Counted from the first letter of the stretch, positions 21,634 through 30,988 are shown. The stretch: DNA of 64,000 bases from Lysobacter_C sp966210725 (GCA_966210725.1 CBIHLN010000003.1:1-64000), one strand, 5' to 3'. Program-made: numbers and translations. Notes: generated by a model from the letters alone, not told the origin.

Positions 21634-22772
21634 GGGCCGCAGGCCGCCCCACGCATCTTGAACGGAGACCGCGTGGCCAGAATTTCGGCGTGGCGGCGCA
21701 CTGCATCGGCCTCCTGCCGGCACCAGGCGTGGAGTGCCTCCCGGAAGCGGCTATCGGCCACCCAATGGTGGCTCCGTACCAGCTGCGGCAGGAACCCGCG
21801 GGCCAGCTTGTGTTCCCCCTGCGCGCCGGGCTCGAACACGCGCAGGCCCTCCCGCAGGCAGTAGTCGATGCCCTGGTAGTAGCAGGTTTCGAAATGCAGG
21901 CCCGGGATCGCTTCGTGCGTGCCCCAGTAGCGCCCGTACAGCGTGTCGCCGCCGCGCAGGCACAGCGCGCCAGCGATCGGTGTCCCGGCACGCTCGGCGA
22001 GGATCAACACCAGCTGGCGCGGCATCGACGCGGCGAGATGGGACAGGAAGGGCAGGGTCAACGCCGGCGGGTTGCCGTACTCGGCGAAGGTCTGCAGGTA
22101 GAAGCCGTGGATGGCGGCCAGATCGTCCGGGCTTGCTTCGTCCCCGTGCACCACGCGGAACCCGATGCCGGAACGGGCCACTTTCGCGCGCTCCTGGCGG
22201 ATGTTCTTCCGGTGGCGGTGGTCCATGGCGCCCAGGAAGTCGTCGAACGACGCCCAGCCTTCATCGTTGCGCCAGTGGTACTGCACGTCCAGCCGCTGCA
22301 TCCAGTCGCTGTCGAACGCGGCGTCCTCGCCGTCGGTGTGGAAGTTGACATGCGCCGACGACCAGCCCGAGTCACCGGCGGCGCGGGCCAGGGCGATGGC
22401 AAGAAGGCCACGGTGGCGCGGATCGCGCGCCAGCAGCCGGGGCCCGGTGACGGGGGAGTAGGGCACCGCCGCCAGCAGCTTGGGAAAGTAGTCGAGGCCG
22501 TGCTGCGCATAGGCGTGCGCCCACGCGTGGTCGAAGACGAACTCGCCGTGCGAGTTGTCCTTGCGATAGGCCGGCGCGGCCCCCAGCAACGTGTCGCCTT
22601 CCCAGAGCGTTACGTGGTGGGGCGACCAGCCCCAGGCCGCGCGCAGGCACCCGTGCCGTTCCAGGCCGGAAAGGAAGGCATGGCAGACAAACGGATTGGA
22701 CCCGTCATGCAGCGCGTCCCAGCGCAGCGCGGGGATCTCATCCAGGCGCTGCAGGATCCGGATTTCAGCCAC
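21630..22772 (-). CDS. GNAT-fold protein of the COG3146/DUF482 family
   Basis: This 380-aa protein resembles the FemAB/GNAT-type family annotated as predicted N-acyltransferase (COG3146). Recognisable blocks are W-x-A-L-H-D-G-S-N-P-F-V near 18, the G-x-Y-F-P-K-L-L-A-A-V-P-Y-S-P-V-T-G-P-R segment, R-K-N-I-R-Q-E-R near 196, and E-P-G-A-Q-G-E-H-K-L-A-R-G near 322. The GTG start gives a natural N-terminus. It overlaps aat by 4 bases, so they are co-transcribed. The substrate is unknown; a link to the N-end rule enzymes is suggested only by location. Confidence 0.85.
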   Translation of the reverse strand: MAEIRILQRLDEIPALRWDALHDGSNPFVCHAFLSGLERHGCLRAAWGWSPHHVTLWEGDTLLGAAPAYRKDNSHGEFVFDHAWAHAYAQHGLDYFPKLLAAVPYSPVTGPRLLARDPRHRGLLAIALARAAGDSGWSSAHVNFHTDGEDAAFDSDWMQRLDVQYHWRNDEGWASFDDFLGAMDHRHRKNIRQERAKVARSGIGFRVVHGDEASPDDLAAIHGFYLQTFAEYGNPPALTLPFLSHLAASMPRQLVLILAERAGTPIAGALCLRGGDTLYGRYWGTHEAIPGLHFETCYYQGIDYCLREGLRVFEPGAQGEHKLARGFLPQLVRSHHWVADSRFREALHAWCRQEADAVRRHAEILATRSPFKMRGAACGP

Positions 22773-22870
22773 GGCCGCCGGTCCAGGCGCGATCGGTCAT
22801 GCACGGTCGCCCACGCAAAAGGGGCGGGCGAGGGCACGGAGCGGTCGCTCGGGCCGTCGCGCGCCGCGGA

Positions 22871-23821
22871 TCACTCCTTGTCGAGGAACTTCTCGGCATC
22901 CAGGGCCGCCATGCAGCCGAAGCCGGCCGACGTGATGGCCTGCCGGTAGACCTGGTCGGCCACGTCGCCGGCGGCGAACACGCCCGGGACCGAGGTATGC
23001 GTGGCGTTGCCCTGCAGCCCGGTCTGGATCGTCAGGTAGCCGTTCTTCATATCCAGCTGGCCTTCGAACAGGCTGGTGTTTGGCGTGTGGCCGATGGCCA
23101 CGAACAGGCCGTGGATGGCGATTTCGCGCGTGCTGTCGTCCTGCACCGACTTGACCCGCATCCCGGTGACGCCGGCATCGTTGCCCAGCACCTCGTCGAC
23201 CACGTGGTGCCACACCGGCTCGATCTTGCCGGCTTGGACCTTGGCCATCAGCTTGTCCTGCATGATCTTTTCCGCACGCAGCGTGTCACGGCGGTGCACC
23301 AGGTAGACCTTGCGGGCGATGTTGGACAGGTAGAGGGCCTCCTCGACCGCGGTGTTGCCGCCGCCGATGACCGCCACGTCCTGGTCCTTATAGAAGAAGC
23401 CGTCGCAGGTGGCGCACGCCGAGACGCCGCGACCCTTGAACGCCTCCTCCGATGCCAGGCCGAGGTACTTGGCCGTCGCGCCGGTGGCGATGATCAGGCC
23501 GTCGCAGGTGTACTCGCCGTTGTCACCCACCAGTCGGAACGGGCGCTTGGACAGGTCGGCGGTGTGGATGTGGTCGAACACGGTTTCGGTATCGAAGCGC
23601 TCGGCATGCGCCTGCATGCGCGCCATCAGGTCCGGGCCCATCAGCCCGTGCGCGTCGCCCGGCCAGTTGTCGACCTCGGTGGTCGTCATCAGCTGGCCGC
23701 CCATCTGCAGGCCCGTGATCACCAGCGGCTTGAGGTTGGCGCGGGCCGCGTACACGGCGGCGGTCCAGCCGGCGGGTCCGGAACCGAGGATGATCAGGCG
23801 GGCGTGCTTGGAGGGGCTCAT
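22871..23821 (-). CDS. trxB: TrxB, thioredoxin reductase
   Basis: This FAD/NADPH enzyme keeps thioredoxin reduced. It is 316 aa with an N-terminal FAD-binding G-S-G-P-A-G motif, the redox-active pair C136-A-T-C139, the NADPH-binding G-G-G-N-T-A, and the C-terminal F-A-A-G-D-V. The start M-S-P-S-K is preferred over the longer open frame. It is divergent from ald. Confidence 0.97.
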   Translation of the reverse strand: MSPSKHARLIILGSGPAGWTAAVYAARANLKPLVITGLQMGGQLMTTTEVDNWPGDAHGLMGPDLMARMQAHAERFDTETVFDHIHTADLSKRPFRLVGDNGEYTCDGLIIATGATAKYLGLASEEAFKGRGVSACATCDGFFYKDQDVAVIGGGNTAVEEALYLSNIARKVYLVHRRDTLRAEKIMQDKLMAKVQAGKIEPVWHHVVDEVLGNDAGVTGMRVKSVQDDSTREIAIHGLFVAIGHTPNTSLFEGQLDMKNGYLTIQTGLQGNATHTSVPGVFAAGDVADQVYRQAITSAGFGCMAALDAEKFLDKE

Positions 23822-24033
23822 GGGTATAATCGCGGACTCTTGGGAAAGCGCCACGGCTGGCGCGGAAACGGGTATCGAGGAGGTGGCCGCACTGCGGCGC
23901 CGACGACCCGGCAGGCGCCATAGAGTGGCGTCCGCATCCCGGCAAAACAAGGCAAGCCCGCGGACGCTGCGTTGCAGGTCGGCGGCCCCGCTCCACACGA
24001 AATCCGTTCAACCCAGACCAACCAGGCCAGCAC

Positions 24034-24055
24034 CGCCGCGCATGCGGCGTTTTTT
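24034..24055 (+). terminator. Terminator-like hairpin in the ald leader
   Basis: Perfect stem CGCCGC/GCGGCG with a GCAT loop (24034-24049), followed by six T residues, 24 bases before the ald ATG and downstream of any likely ald promoter. It is itself enclosed by GGCCAG/CTGGCC arms. It resembles an attenuator more than an end-of-gene terminator, since the only upstream gene, trxB, runs the other way. Confidence 0.6.
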
Positions 24056-24079
24056 CTGGCCGCACCGGAGAGCAGTGCA

Positions 24080-25147
24080 ATGCGTATCGGCGTACCCAAG
24101 GAAACCAAGACCCTCGAAGGCCGCGTCGCCCTGGTGCCGGCCGCTGCCGGCGACCTCGTCAACCGTGGCCATGAGGTCTGGATCGAGAAGGACGCGGGCA
24201 TCAAGAGCGGCTTCAAGGACGAGCAGTACACCCAGCTCGGGGTGAAGGTGGCGCCGGATGCGGCCGCCCTGTACGAGAAGGGCGAGCTGATCGTGAAGGT
24301 CAAGGAGCCGATTGCCGGCGACCTGGCGCACCTGCGCCGCGACCACCTGCTGTTCTGCTACCTGCACCTGGCCGCCGAGCCGGCGCTGACTCGCCACCTG
24401 CTGGACATCGGCCTGACCGGCGTCGCGTTCGAGACGGTCGAGCTGCCCAACGGCGACCTGCCGCTGCTGGCGCCGATGTCGATCATCGCCGGCAAGATCG
24501 CCGTGCAGGCGGGCACCACGCTGCTGCACCAGCCCCAGGGCGGCAAGGGCAAGCTGCTGGGCGGCCTGCCGTCCACCTCGCGCGGCAAGGTCGTGGTGTT
24601 CGGCGCCGGCCAGGCCGGTGGCGCCTCGGCAGCGCTGGCCGCGGCCGGCGGTGCCAACGTGGTGGTGTTCGAGAAGCGCCAGGACCGCATGGACGAGATG
24701 ATGCGCCTGGGCAACAACGTCACGGCGCTGTACCCGTACGACGATGTGGTCATGCGCGAAGTCGCCAATGCTGACCTCGTGGTGGGTGCGGTGTTGGTCA
24801 CCGGTGCCAAGGCGCCGCACGTGCTGACCCGCGACATGCTCAAGGGCATGGAGGACGGCAGCGTGGTGGTCGACATCTCCATCGACCAGGGCGGCTGCTT
24901 CGAGACCTCGCGTCCGACCAACTGGAAGGAGCCGACCTACGTGGAGGAGGGCGTGACCCACTTCTGCGTGACCAACATGCCCGGCGCGGTCCCGCAGACC
25001 AGCTCGCAGGCCATCTGCGCGGCGATCCTGCCGTGGGTGAACAAGCTGGCCTCGGGCAACTGGCGCGACAACCAGGCGCTGGTGCGCGGCATCAACGTCG
25101 AGTCCGGCCAGCTGGTCCATCCGGCCCTGGAAGGCATGGCGCTTTGA
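24080..25147 (+). CDS. ald: Ald, alanine dehydrogenase
   Basis: This enzyme catalyses NAD-dependent interconversion of L-alanine and pyruvate plus ammonia. It is 355 aa. The start M-R-I-G-V-P-K-E-T-K is diagnostic; the pyruvate/alanine-binding K-V-K-E-P lies near 75, H-L-A-A-E near 96, and the Rossmann G-A-G-Q-A-G-G near 175. The frame is open 36 codons upstream but reads only Ala-rich non-conserved sequence over the leader hairpin. A strong terminator follows. Confidence 0.95.
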   Translation: MRIGVPKETKTLEGRVALVPAAAGDLVNRGHEVWIEKDAGIKSGFKDEQYTQLGVKVAPDAAALYEKGELIVKVKEPIAGDLAHLRRDHLLFCYLHLAAEPALTRHLLDIGLTGVAFETVELPNGDLPLLAPMSIIAGKIAVQAGTTLLHQPQGGKGKLLGGLPSTSRGKVVVFGAGQAGGASAALAAAGGANVVVFEKRQDRMDEMMRLGNNVTALYPYDDVVMREVANADLVVGAVLVTGAKAPHVLTRDMLKGMEDGSVVVDISIDQGGCFETSRPTNWKEPTYVEEGVTHFCVTNMPGAVPQTSSQAICAAILPWVNKLASGNWRDNQALVRGINVESGQLVHPALEGMAL

Positions 25148-25157
25148 GCGGACCGAT

Positions 25158-25187
25158 CGGGTAGCAGGCACCGCCTGCTACCCGTTT
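25158..25187 (+). terminator. Rho-independent terminator of ald
   Basis: An 11-bp stem (CGGGTAGCAGG with CCTGCTACCCG, loop CACCG; 25158-25184), followed by TTT. It lies 10 bases after the ald stop and isolates ald from ftsK. Confidence 0.75.
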
Positions 25188-25247
25188 GACGTCCGGTTTC
25201 CTGTACATTCAACGAGTAACGCAACCTAGCTGAGGCAGTACATCACG

Positions 25248-27599
25248 GTGGCAGCCGCTCCGAGTCGCAGGAAATCTTCGTCCGCCGAAAAGCGGAGCAC
25301 GCCGTCGCCGCGCCGGCAGCGGCTCATGCGCGACATCGCGATGATCCTGATCGCGCCTTTCCTGCTGTACCTGCTGGTGTGCCTGTTCACCTATTCCCCG
25401 CAGGACCCCAGCTGGTCCCAGTCGGGCAGCGTGACCGCGCCGCTGCACAACGGCGGCGGCACCGTGGGCGCGTGGCTGGCCGACATGCTGCTGTACCTGA
25501 CGGGCTACGTGGCCTTCCTGCTGCCCGTGGTGCTGGGAGCGATCGCATGGATCGCGCTGTTCGGCATGGATGCGGACGGGGACGGCGACGCCGACCTTGG
25601 GCCTGCGTTGCGGCTGGTCGGAATCGTCGGGTTCCTTGTGTCCGCGACGGGGTTGCTGCATCTGCGCGTGGGCGTCGCGCCCGATTTCTCCGCGGGGGCC
25701 GGCGGCATCCTCGGGCAGCTGGTGGGCCGGTCGCTCTACAGCGGGTTCGGCCCGGTGGGCGGCAACCTGTTCCTGCTGGCGCTGCTGCTGGTGTCGGTGA
25801 CGCTGGCCACCGGACTGTCATGGCTCGCGGTCATGGACCGGATCGGGCAGGGCGTCATGACGCTCGGGCCGACGCTGTCACGGCTGTTCCGGCGCGGGAG
25901 TCAGCAGGCCACGCAGTGGCAGCAGGCGCGGGCGTATCGGGAGGAGCGCGAGGAGGTCCGCAAGGTCGATACCGAGCATCGTGCCAAACGTGCACCGGTC
26001 AAGATCGAGCCGCCCGCGCCGGCCGCGGTTGAAAAGAGTGACCGTGCCAAGCGCGAGCAGCAGATCCCGCTGTTCCACGTCGGTGACGGTAGCGGCATCC
26101 CGCCGCTGGCACTGCTTGACGACCCCAAGCCGCAGCCCAAGGGCTACGACGAGCAGACGCTGGAGACGCTGTCCCGGCAGATCGAGTTCAAGCTCAAGGA
26201 CTTCCGCATCGACGCCAATGTGGTCGGTGCCTACCCGGGTCCGGTCATCACGCGGTTCGAGATCGAACCCGCGCCTGGCGTAAAGGTCAGCCAGATCAGC
26301 TCGCTGGACAAGGACATCGCCCGCGGGTTGTCGGTGAAGTCGGTGCGCGTGGTCGACGTCATCCCGGGCAAATCGGTGATCGGCCTGGAAACCCCGAACA
26401 CTCAGCGCGAGATGATCTACCTGTCGGAGCTTCTGCGCTCGCGCGAGTACGACAAGTCGGGCAGCCCGCTCACGCTGGCACTGGGCAAGGACATCGCCGG
26501 CCGGCCGACCGTGGCCGACCTGGCGCGCATGCCGCACCTGCTGGTGGCCGGTACCACCGGCTCGGGCAAGTCCGTCGCGGTCAACGCGATGGTGCTCAGC
26601 CTGCTGTACAAGGCGTCCGCCAAGGACGTGCGGATGCTGATGATCGATCCGAAGATGCTGGAGCTCAGCGTCTACGAGGGCATCCCGCACCTGCTGGCGC
26701 CGGTGGTCACCGACATGAAGGAGGCGGGCAATGGCCTGCGCTGGTGTGTCGCCGAAATGGAGCGCCGCTACAAGCTGATGTCGGCGGTGGGCGTGCGCAA
26801 CCTGGCGGGCTTCAACAAGAAGGTGCGCGACGCCACCGATGCCGGCCAGCCGATGCTGGACCCGCTGTTCAAGCCCAACCCCGATATCGAGGAGGCGGCG
26901 CCGCAACTGGAGCCGCTCCCGTACATCGTGGTGTTCATCGACGAATTCGCCGACATGATGATGATCGTCGGCAAGAAGGTCGAAGAACTCATCGCGCGTC
27001 TGGCGCAGAAGGCCCGCGCCGCCGGCATCCACCTCATCCTGGCGACCCAGCGCCCTTCGGTGGACGTGATCACCGGCCTGATCAAGGCCAATATCCCGAC
27101 CCGCATTGCGTTCCAGGTGTCGAGCAAGATCGACTCGCGCACCATCCTCGACCAGTCCGGTGCCGAAACCCTGCTGGGCCACGGCGACATGCTGTACCTG
27201 CCCCCGGGCACGGCGATGCCCGAGCGCGTGCACGGCGCCTTCGTGTCGGACGACGAGGTGCATCGCGTCGTCGAGCACCTCAAGCAGGCCGGCGGCGGCC
27301 CCGACTACATCGAGGGTGTGCTGGAGGAGGTGCAGACCCTTGGGGACGGTGTGGTCGTGGGCGCGACCGGCCTGCCGGAGGCCACAGGCGGAGGCGATGA
27401 ATCGGACCCGCTGTACGACGAGGCGGTACGCATCGTGACCGAAACCCGGCGTGCGTCGATCTCCGGCGTGCAGCGGCGCCTGAAGATCGGCTACAACCGG
27501 GCCGCGCGCCTGATCGAGGCGATGGAAGCAGCGGGGGTGGTGACTCCGCCCGAGCACAACGGCGACCGCTCGGTGCTGGCGCCGCCGCCTCCACGCTGA
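25248..27599 (+). CDS. ftsK: FtsK, septal DNA translocase
   Basis: This protein couples chromosome dimer resolution to division. At 783 aa it is shorter than E. coli FtsK because the Pro/Gln linker is short. There are four or five N-terminal transmembrane helices (about residues 26-205), a charged linker (about 215-275), then the RecA-like motor with Walker A G-T-T-G-S-G-K-S near 432 and Walker B V-V-F-I-D-E-F-A-D near 560. The C-terminal gamma winged-helix (R-R-A-S-I-S-G-V-Q-R-R) recognises KOPS. The start is GTG with GAGG upstream. Confidence 0.96.
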   Translation: MAAAPSRRKSSSAEKRSTPSPRRQRLMRDIAMILIAPFLLYLLVCLFTYSPQDPSWSQSGSVTAPLHNGGGTVGAWLADMLLYLTGYVAFLLPVVLGAIAWIALFGMDADGDGDADLGPALRLVGIVGFLVSATGLLHLRVGVAPDFSAGAGGILGQLVGRSLYSGFGPVGGNLFLLALLLVSVTLATGLSWLAVMDRIGQGVMTLGPTLSRLFRRGSQQATQWQQARAYREEREEVRKVDTEHRAKRAPVKIEPPAPAAVEKSDRAKREQQIPLFHVGDGSGIPPLALLDDPKPQPKGYDEQTLETLSRQIEFKLKDFRIDANVVGAYPGPVITRFEIEPAPGVKVSQISSLDKDIARGLSVKSVRVVDVIPGKSVIGLETPNTQREMIYLSELLRSREYDKSGSPLTLALGKDIAGRPTVADLARMPHLLVAGTTGSGKSVAVNAMVLSLLYKASAKDVRMLMIDPKMLELSVYEGIPHLLAPVVTDMKEAGNGLRWCVAEMERRYKLMSAVGVRNLAGFNKKVRDATDAGQPMLDPLFKPNPDIEEAAPQLEPLPYIVVFIDEFADMMMIVGKKVEELIARLAQKARAAGIHLILATQRPSVDVITGLIKANIPTRIAFQVSSKIDSRTILDQSGAETLLGHGDMLYLPPGTAMPERVHGAFVSDDEVHRVVEHLKQAGGGPDYIEGVLEEVQTLGDGVVVGATGLPEATGGGDESDPLYDEAVRIVTETRRASISGVQRRLKIGYNRAARLIEAMEAAGVVTPPEHNGDRSVLAPPPPR

Positions 27600-27715
27600 C
27601 GGGCCAGCGTCGCAGCTGAATCGGAAACCCGACGCAGACCGGTGCCCAAGTGCCCGTGAGCGCGTGTTCATCGCGGCGCCGGCAGACTTTGCCGCATCGA
27701 AATAGGAGCATCCAG

Positions 27716-28351
27716 ATGACCCGTATCGCCCGTTGTTCCGCTTTGGTGGGCGCCATGGCCGCCACCGCGCTGTTCGCCTCGTCGGCCATGGCTGGCGCGC
27801 GCGACGACCTCGATACCTTCACCCGGGGCCTCAAGGGTCTGGACGGCCAGTTCACCCAGAAGGTGTACGACGCCGGTGGCCGGCTGAAGGAGACCTCCAG
27901 CGGTGAGGTCGCGCTGTCGGCCCCGCGCCTGTTCCGCTGGGAATACGCCAAGCCGTACCCGCAACTGATCGTGGCCGATGGCAAGACGGTGTGGATCTAC
28001 GACGAGGACCTCGAGCAGGTCACCCGGCGCCCCCAAGGCGCCGAGGAGCAGAACAGCCCGCTGACCGCGTTGATCGATCCGAGCAAGCTGGACCGGCAGT
28101 TCGTGGTGAAGGAGGAGGGTGAAAAGGGTGGCCTGAGCTGGCTGTCGCTGGTGCCGCGCGACGAGGGCGGCGCCAGTTTCCGTTCGGCGCGGCTTGCGTT
28201 CGGTGACGCGGGACTGGAGAAGATGATCGTCGTCGATGCCGTGGGACAGCGCACCGAAATCGGGTTCAGCCAGTGGCAGCGAAACCCGGCATTTCCTGCC
28301 AGCACGTTCAAGTACACGCCGCCCCAGGGCGTTGACGTCATCGGCGGCTGA
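27716..28351 (+). CDS. lolA: LolA, periplasmic lipoprotein carrier
   Basis: This soluble periplasmic chaperone ferries lipoproteins from LolCDE to LolB. It is 211 aa with a signal peptide ending A-M-A near residue 24 and the core G-x-F-T-Q-K near 45 and R-L-F-R-W-E-Y-x-K-P-Y-P-Q near 75. The ATG has AGGAG 7 bases upstream. In this family ftsK-lolA-rarA is the usual order; here an extra secreted gene sits between lolA and rarA. Confidence 0.95.
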   Translation: MTRIARCSALVGAMAATALFASSAMAGARDDLDTFTRGLKGLDGQFTQKVYDAGGRLKETSSGEVALSAPRLFRWEYAKPYPQLIVADGKTVWIYDEDLEQVTRRPQGAEEQNSPLTALIDPSKLDRQFVVKEEGEKGGLSWLSLVPRDEGGASFRSARLAFGDAGLEKMIVVDAVGQRTEIGFSQWQRNPAFPASTFKYTPPQGVDVIGG

Positions 28352-28380
28352 TCAGCGCGTCGCCCGCCGATGCAGGTACC

Positions 28381-28410
28381 GAAACGGCAGGCCTCAAAGC
28401 CTGCCGTTTC
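28381..28410. terminator. Hairpin terminator after lolA
   Basis: A perfect 12-bp stem, GAAACGGCAGGC with GCCTGCCGTTTC and a CTCAAA loop, lies 29 bases after the lolA stop. The T tract after it is weak (GCTTTC), so efficiency is uncertain. Confidence 0.65.
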
Positions 28411-28538
28411 GCTTTCTGGAGTCGTAGACCGTTCATTTTCAATGGCTTGGACTCACGTCGCATCGACGTTTCCCGCTTCAAAGTGGCCACACGCTCCGAT
28501 CCCCCGGAGCGCCCCGAAGCAAGAAGGCAGGCCACTCC

Positions 28539-29261
28539 ATGCGTCGCACTCCCCTCGCACTTCTCCCCGTTGCCACCCTCAGCCTGGCAATCGCCCTGAT
28601 CGCTGGCCGTGCCAACCCGGTCGATGCCGCGACGCCGCAGGGTGTGGTCGCCCAGGCCGGAGCGACGGCGCCGGGCACGCGGATGGAAGGTGAGCAGGTG
28701 TTGGACGCTGCGGTCGCGGCGGCACTTATCGGCGCAGTGGCCAGCCAGTTCGACGAAGACAACGTTGAAGTCCGCCTCAACGATGTCGATGTGGAAGAGG
28801 CAAGCCTGCGTGATCGCCAGCTCCTGGGCCGGGGTGAACTGCGTCTGGGTGATGACGAGGCGTGGATCCCCTTCGGGTTCGAGGCTTTGTACGACACCGT
28901 CGAGGCTGTGGTGAGTTATCCGCGCCTGACGCTGGCCGACGGCATGGCCGCCGACCCCGTCGAGCTGGACACTCCGATCGCGCAGACATTGGCCGAGCGG
29001 ACCGAGGCTGCGCTTTCGGCAGAGTTTTCGCAGCAGCCGGTGGCGCTCGCCCTGGAAGACGTGAGGGCCGTCAATGCGGGTGGTCGATACCTGCGAGTCG
29101 ACGCATCGGGAACGGCCGACTTTGGCCGCGAGGGCAACGCTGCCACGCAGGTGCACGGTCTGTTTGACCAGCGCGAGAACCGTTGGGTGAAAGTGAGCTA
29201 CGAGCTGGGCGAAGCGCCGGCGCCGTGGGCCGCTGATCCGCGCGTCGTCGCCAGCCGCTGA
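28539..29261 (+). CDS. Secreted protein of unknown function
   Basis: This is a 240-aa protein I do not recognise. It has an N-terminal hydrophobic segment (residues 5-22), likely a signal peptide cut before A-T-P-Q-G. The mature part is acidic and contains the helix-like A-A-V-A-A-A-L-I-G-A-V-A-S-Q-F near 57-71 and a mixed alpha/beta region (V-E-V-R-L-N-D-V-D-V-E-E-A; G-R-G-E-L-R-L-G). No cysteines or catalytic motif stand out. It is flanked by hairpin terminators on both sides and so is monocistronic. It separates lolA from rarA, which normally adjoin. Confidence 0.65.
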   Translation: MRRTPLALLPVATLSLAIALIAGRANPVDAATPQGVVAQAGATAPGTRMEGEQVLDAAVAAALIGAVASQFDEDNVEVRLNDVDVEEASLRDRQLLGRGELRLGDDEAWIPFGFEALYDTVEAVVSYPRLTLADGMAADPVELDTPIAQTLAERTEAALSAEFSQQPVALALEDVRAVNAGGRYLRVDASGTADFGREGNAATQVHGLFDQRENRWVKVSYELGEAPAPWAADPRVVASR

Positions 29262-29290
29262 CCCTCGCTGGAACCTTAGGAAATCAAGCT

Positions 29291-29314
29291 CGCGGCGCCT
29301 TTATCGGCGCCGCG
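29291..29314. terminator. Hairpin terminator after the 28539-29261 gene
   Basis: Stem CGCGGCGCC/GGCGCCGCG with a TTTATC loop, 29 bases after the stop. It is followed by GGCGTTTGAG, so it is only weakly T-rich. Confidence 0.55.
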
Positions 29315-29445
29315 GGCGTTTGAGCACGTGCATAACGGTGCCCCTGCCGCTTTAGCGGCCGGTGACGCCAGCCGTTGGTCGGGCGCTTGGTATCGTGTCG
29401 TAGCTGCTCGTCGTCCCCTCAATCGTCCCTCAGACGGACCGTGCC

Positions 29446-30837
29446 GTGCCCCGACGTTCTCCGCCTTCGCTGGCATCCGACTCTCCCGACCTGCTGACCA
29501 TGGATCGCGATGCGATGCGTCCGCTCGCCGAGCGCATGCGCCCCCGGGCGCTGGATGACATGGTCGGCCAGCGGAGGCTGCTGGCGCCGGGTTCCGCGCT
29601 GCGCCGGGCCGTGGAAAGCGGGCGCGTGCATTCGATGGTGCTGTGGGGCCCGCCGGGGTGCGGCAAGACCACACTCGCCCTGCTGCTCGCGCGCTATGCC
29701 GAGGCCGAGTTCCGCGCGATTTCCGCCGTTCTGTCGGGCCTGCCGGAGGTACGGAGCGTGCTGGCCGAGGCCGCGCACCGCTTCGCCGAGGGCCGTCGCA
29801 CCGTCCTGTTCGTCGACGAGGTGCACCGTTTCAACAAGTCCCAGCAGGATGCGTTTCTCCCGCACATCGAGCGGGGCACCATCATCTTTGTCGGCGCGAC
29901 CACCGAAAACCCGTCTTTCGAACTGAACTCGGCCCTGCTGTCACGGTGCCGCGTGCACGTCATGGAGGCCGTGTCGGCGGACGACATCGTGGTGGCGCTG
30001 AAGCAGGCGCTGGACGACGACGACCGCGGCCTGGCGGGGCTCCAGCTGCAGGTGGCCGACGCCACGCTGGCGCAGATCGCGCAGGCCGCCGACGGCGACG
30101 TGCGCCGCGCGCTGACGCTGCTGGAGATCGCGGCGGAACTGGCGGTGGACGAAGGCGGCCGCATCACCGATGCGACGCTTGCGCAGGTTCTGGCCGACCG
30201 CACCCGGCGCTTCGACAAGGGCGGCGAGCAGTTCTACGACCAGATCTCGGCACTGCACAAATCGGTGCGCAGCTCCAACCCCGACGCCGCGCTGTACTGG
30301 CTGGCGAGGATGCTCGACGGCGGTTGCGACCGCGCCTACCTCGCGCGCCGTCTGACACGGATGGCGGTGGAGGACATCGGGCTGGCCGACCCCAAGGCGC
30401 TGCAGATGGCGCTCGAAGCCTGGGATACGTATGAACGCCTCGGATCCCCCGAAGGCGAACTGGCGCTGGCCCAATTGACGCTCTACCTGGCCAGCACGGC
30501 GAAATCCAACGCGGCCTACGCGGCTTTCAAACAGGCGCAACGCGATGTCCGCGAACACGGCACCCAAGAGGTCCCGATGCACCTTCGCAATGCACCCACC
30601 ACGTTGATGAAATCGCTGGGGTACTCGAAGGGCTACCAGTACGACCACGATGCCGAGGGCGGCGTCGCCCTCGACCAGACCGGCTTTCCCGACGCAATGG
30701 GCGAGCGGATCTACTACCGACCGGTGGAGCGGGGGATGGAGATCAAGCTCAAGCAGAAGCTCGATGCGCTGCGCTCCAGACGCGCCGATGCGCGAGGTGC
30801 TCCAGCCGGGGAGGGGGATGGTGAGAGCGGCGCGTAG
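29446..30837 (+). CDS. rarA: RarA (MgsA), replication-associated recombination AAA ATPase
   Basis: This clamp-loader-like ATPase acts at stalled replication forks. It is 463 aa with the opening P-L-A-E-R-M-R-P-R, Walker A G-P-P-G-C-G-K-T near 68, Walker B L-F-V-D-E-V-H-R-F near 123, sensor 1 G-A-T-T-E-N-P near 146, and the C-terminal tetramerisation region with M-H-L-R-N-A-P-T near 380. The GTG start is uncertain: an in-frame ATG at 29500 would give 445 aa, and no strong ribosome site marks either. Confidence 0.94.
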   Translation: MPRRSPPSLASDSPDLLTMDRDAMRPLAERMRPRALDDMVGQRRLLAPGSALRRAVESGRVHSMVLWGPPGCGKTTLALLLARYAEAEFRAISAVLSGLPEVRSVLAEAAHRFAEGRRTVLFVDEVHRFNKSQQDAFLPHIERGTIIFVGATTENPSFELNSALLSRCRVHVMEAVSADDIVVALKQALDDDDRGLAGLQLQVADATLAQIAQAADGDVRRALTLLEIAAELAVDEGGRITDATLAQVLADRTRRFDKGGEQFYDQISALHKSVRSSNPDAALYWLARMLDGGCDRAYLARRLTRMAVEDIGLADPKALQMALEAWDTYERLGSPEGELALAQLTLYLASTAKSNAAYAAFKQAQRDVREHGTQEVPMHLRNAPTTLMKSLGYSKGYQYDHDAEGGVALDQTGFPDAMGERIYYRPVERGMEIKLKQKLDALRSRRADARGAPAGEGDGESGA

Positions 30838-30970
30838 CTGCGCGTGCGGATCGCAGCGACGTGCAAGCGCTTGTTTCGTACAGGCAACGCAGAATCGGCT
30901 TGAGCAGTATCGGCCATGTATCTGATCAGGCTGGATAACAGGCGCCTGTCACGCCGGCGCCATACCCCGA

Positions 30971-30988
30971 CGTTTCAGGGTTGAAACG
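30971..30988. promoter_or_regulatory. Upstream operator/enhancer copy 1
   Basis: CGTTTCAGGGTTGAAACG: 7-bp inverted arms CGTTTCA/TGAAACG around GGGT. A near-identical copy lies 124 bases downstream. A dimeric DNA-binding regulator is inferred. Confidence 0.5.

Noticed and set aside
23822..24033. Glycine riboswitch in front of ald
   Set aside because: The conserved glycine aptamer cores could not be matched; only the terminal hairpin is clear.
30938..30949. 12-bp palindrome ACAGGCGCCTGT as a rarA terminator or phage attachment site
   Set aside because: It has no loop or T tract, and there is no integrase or second copy in the window.
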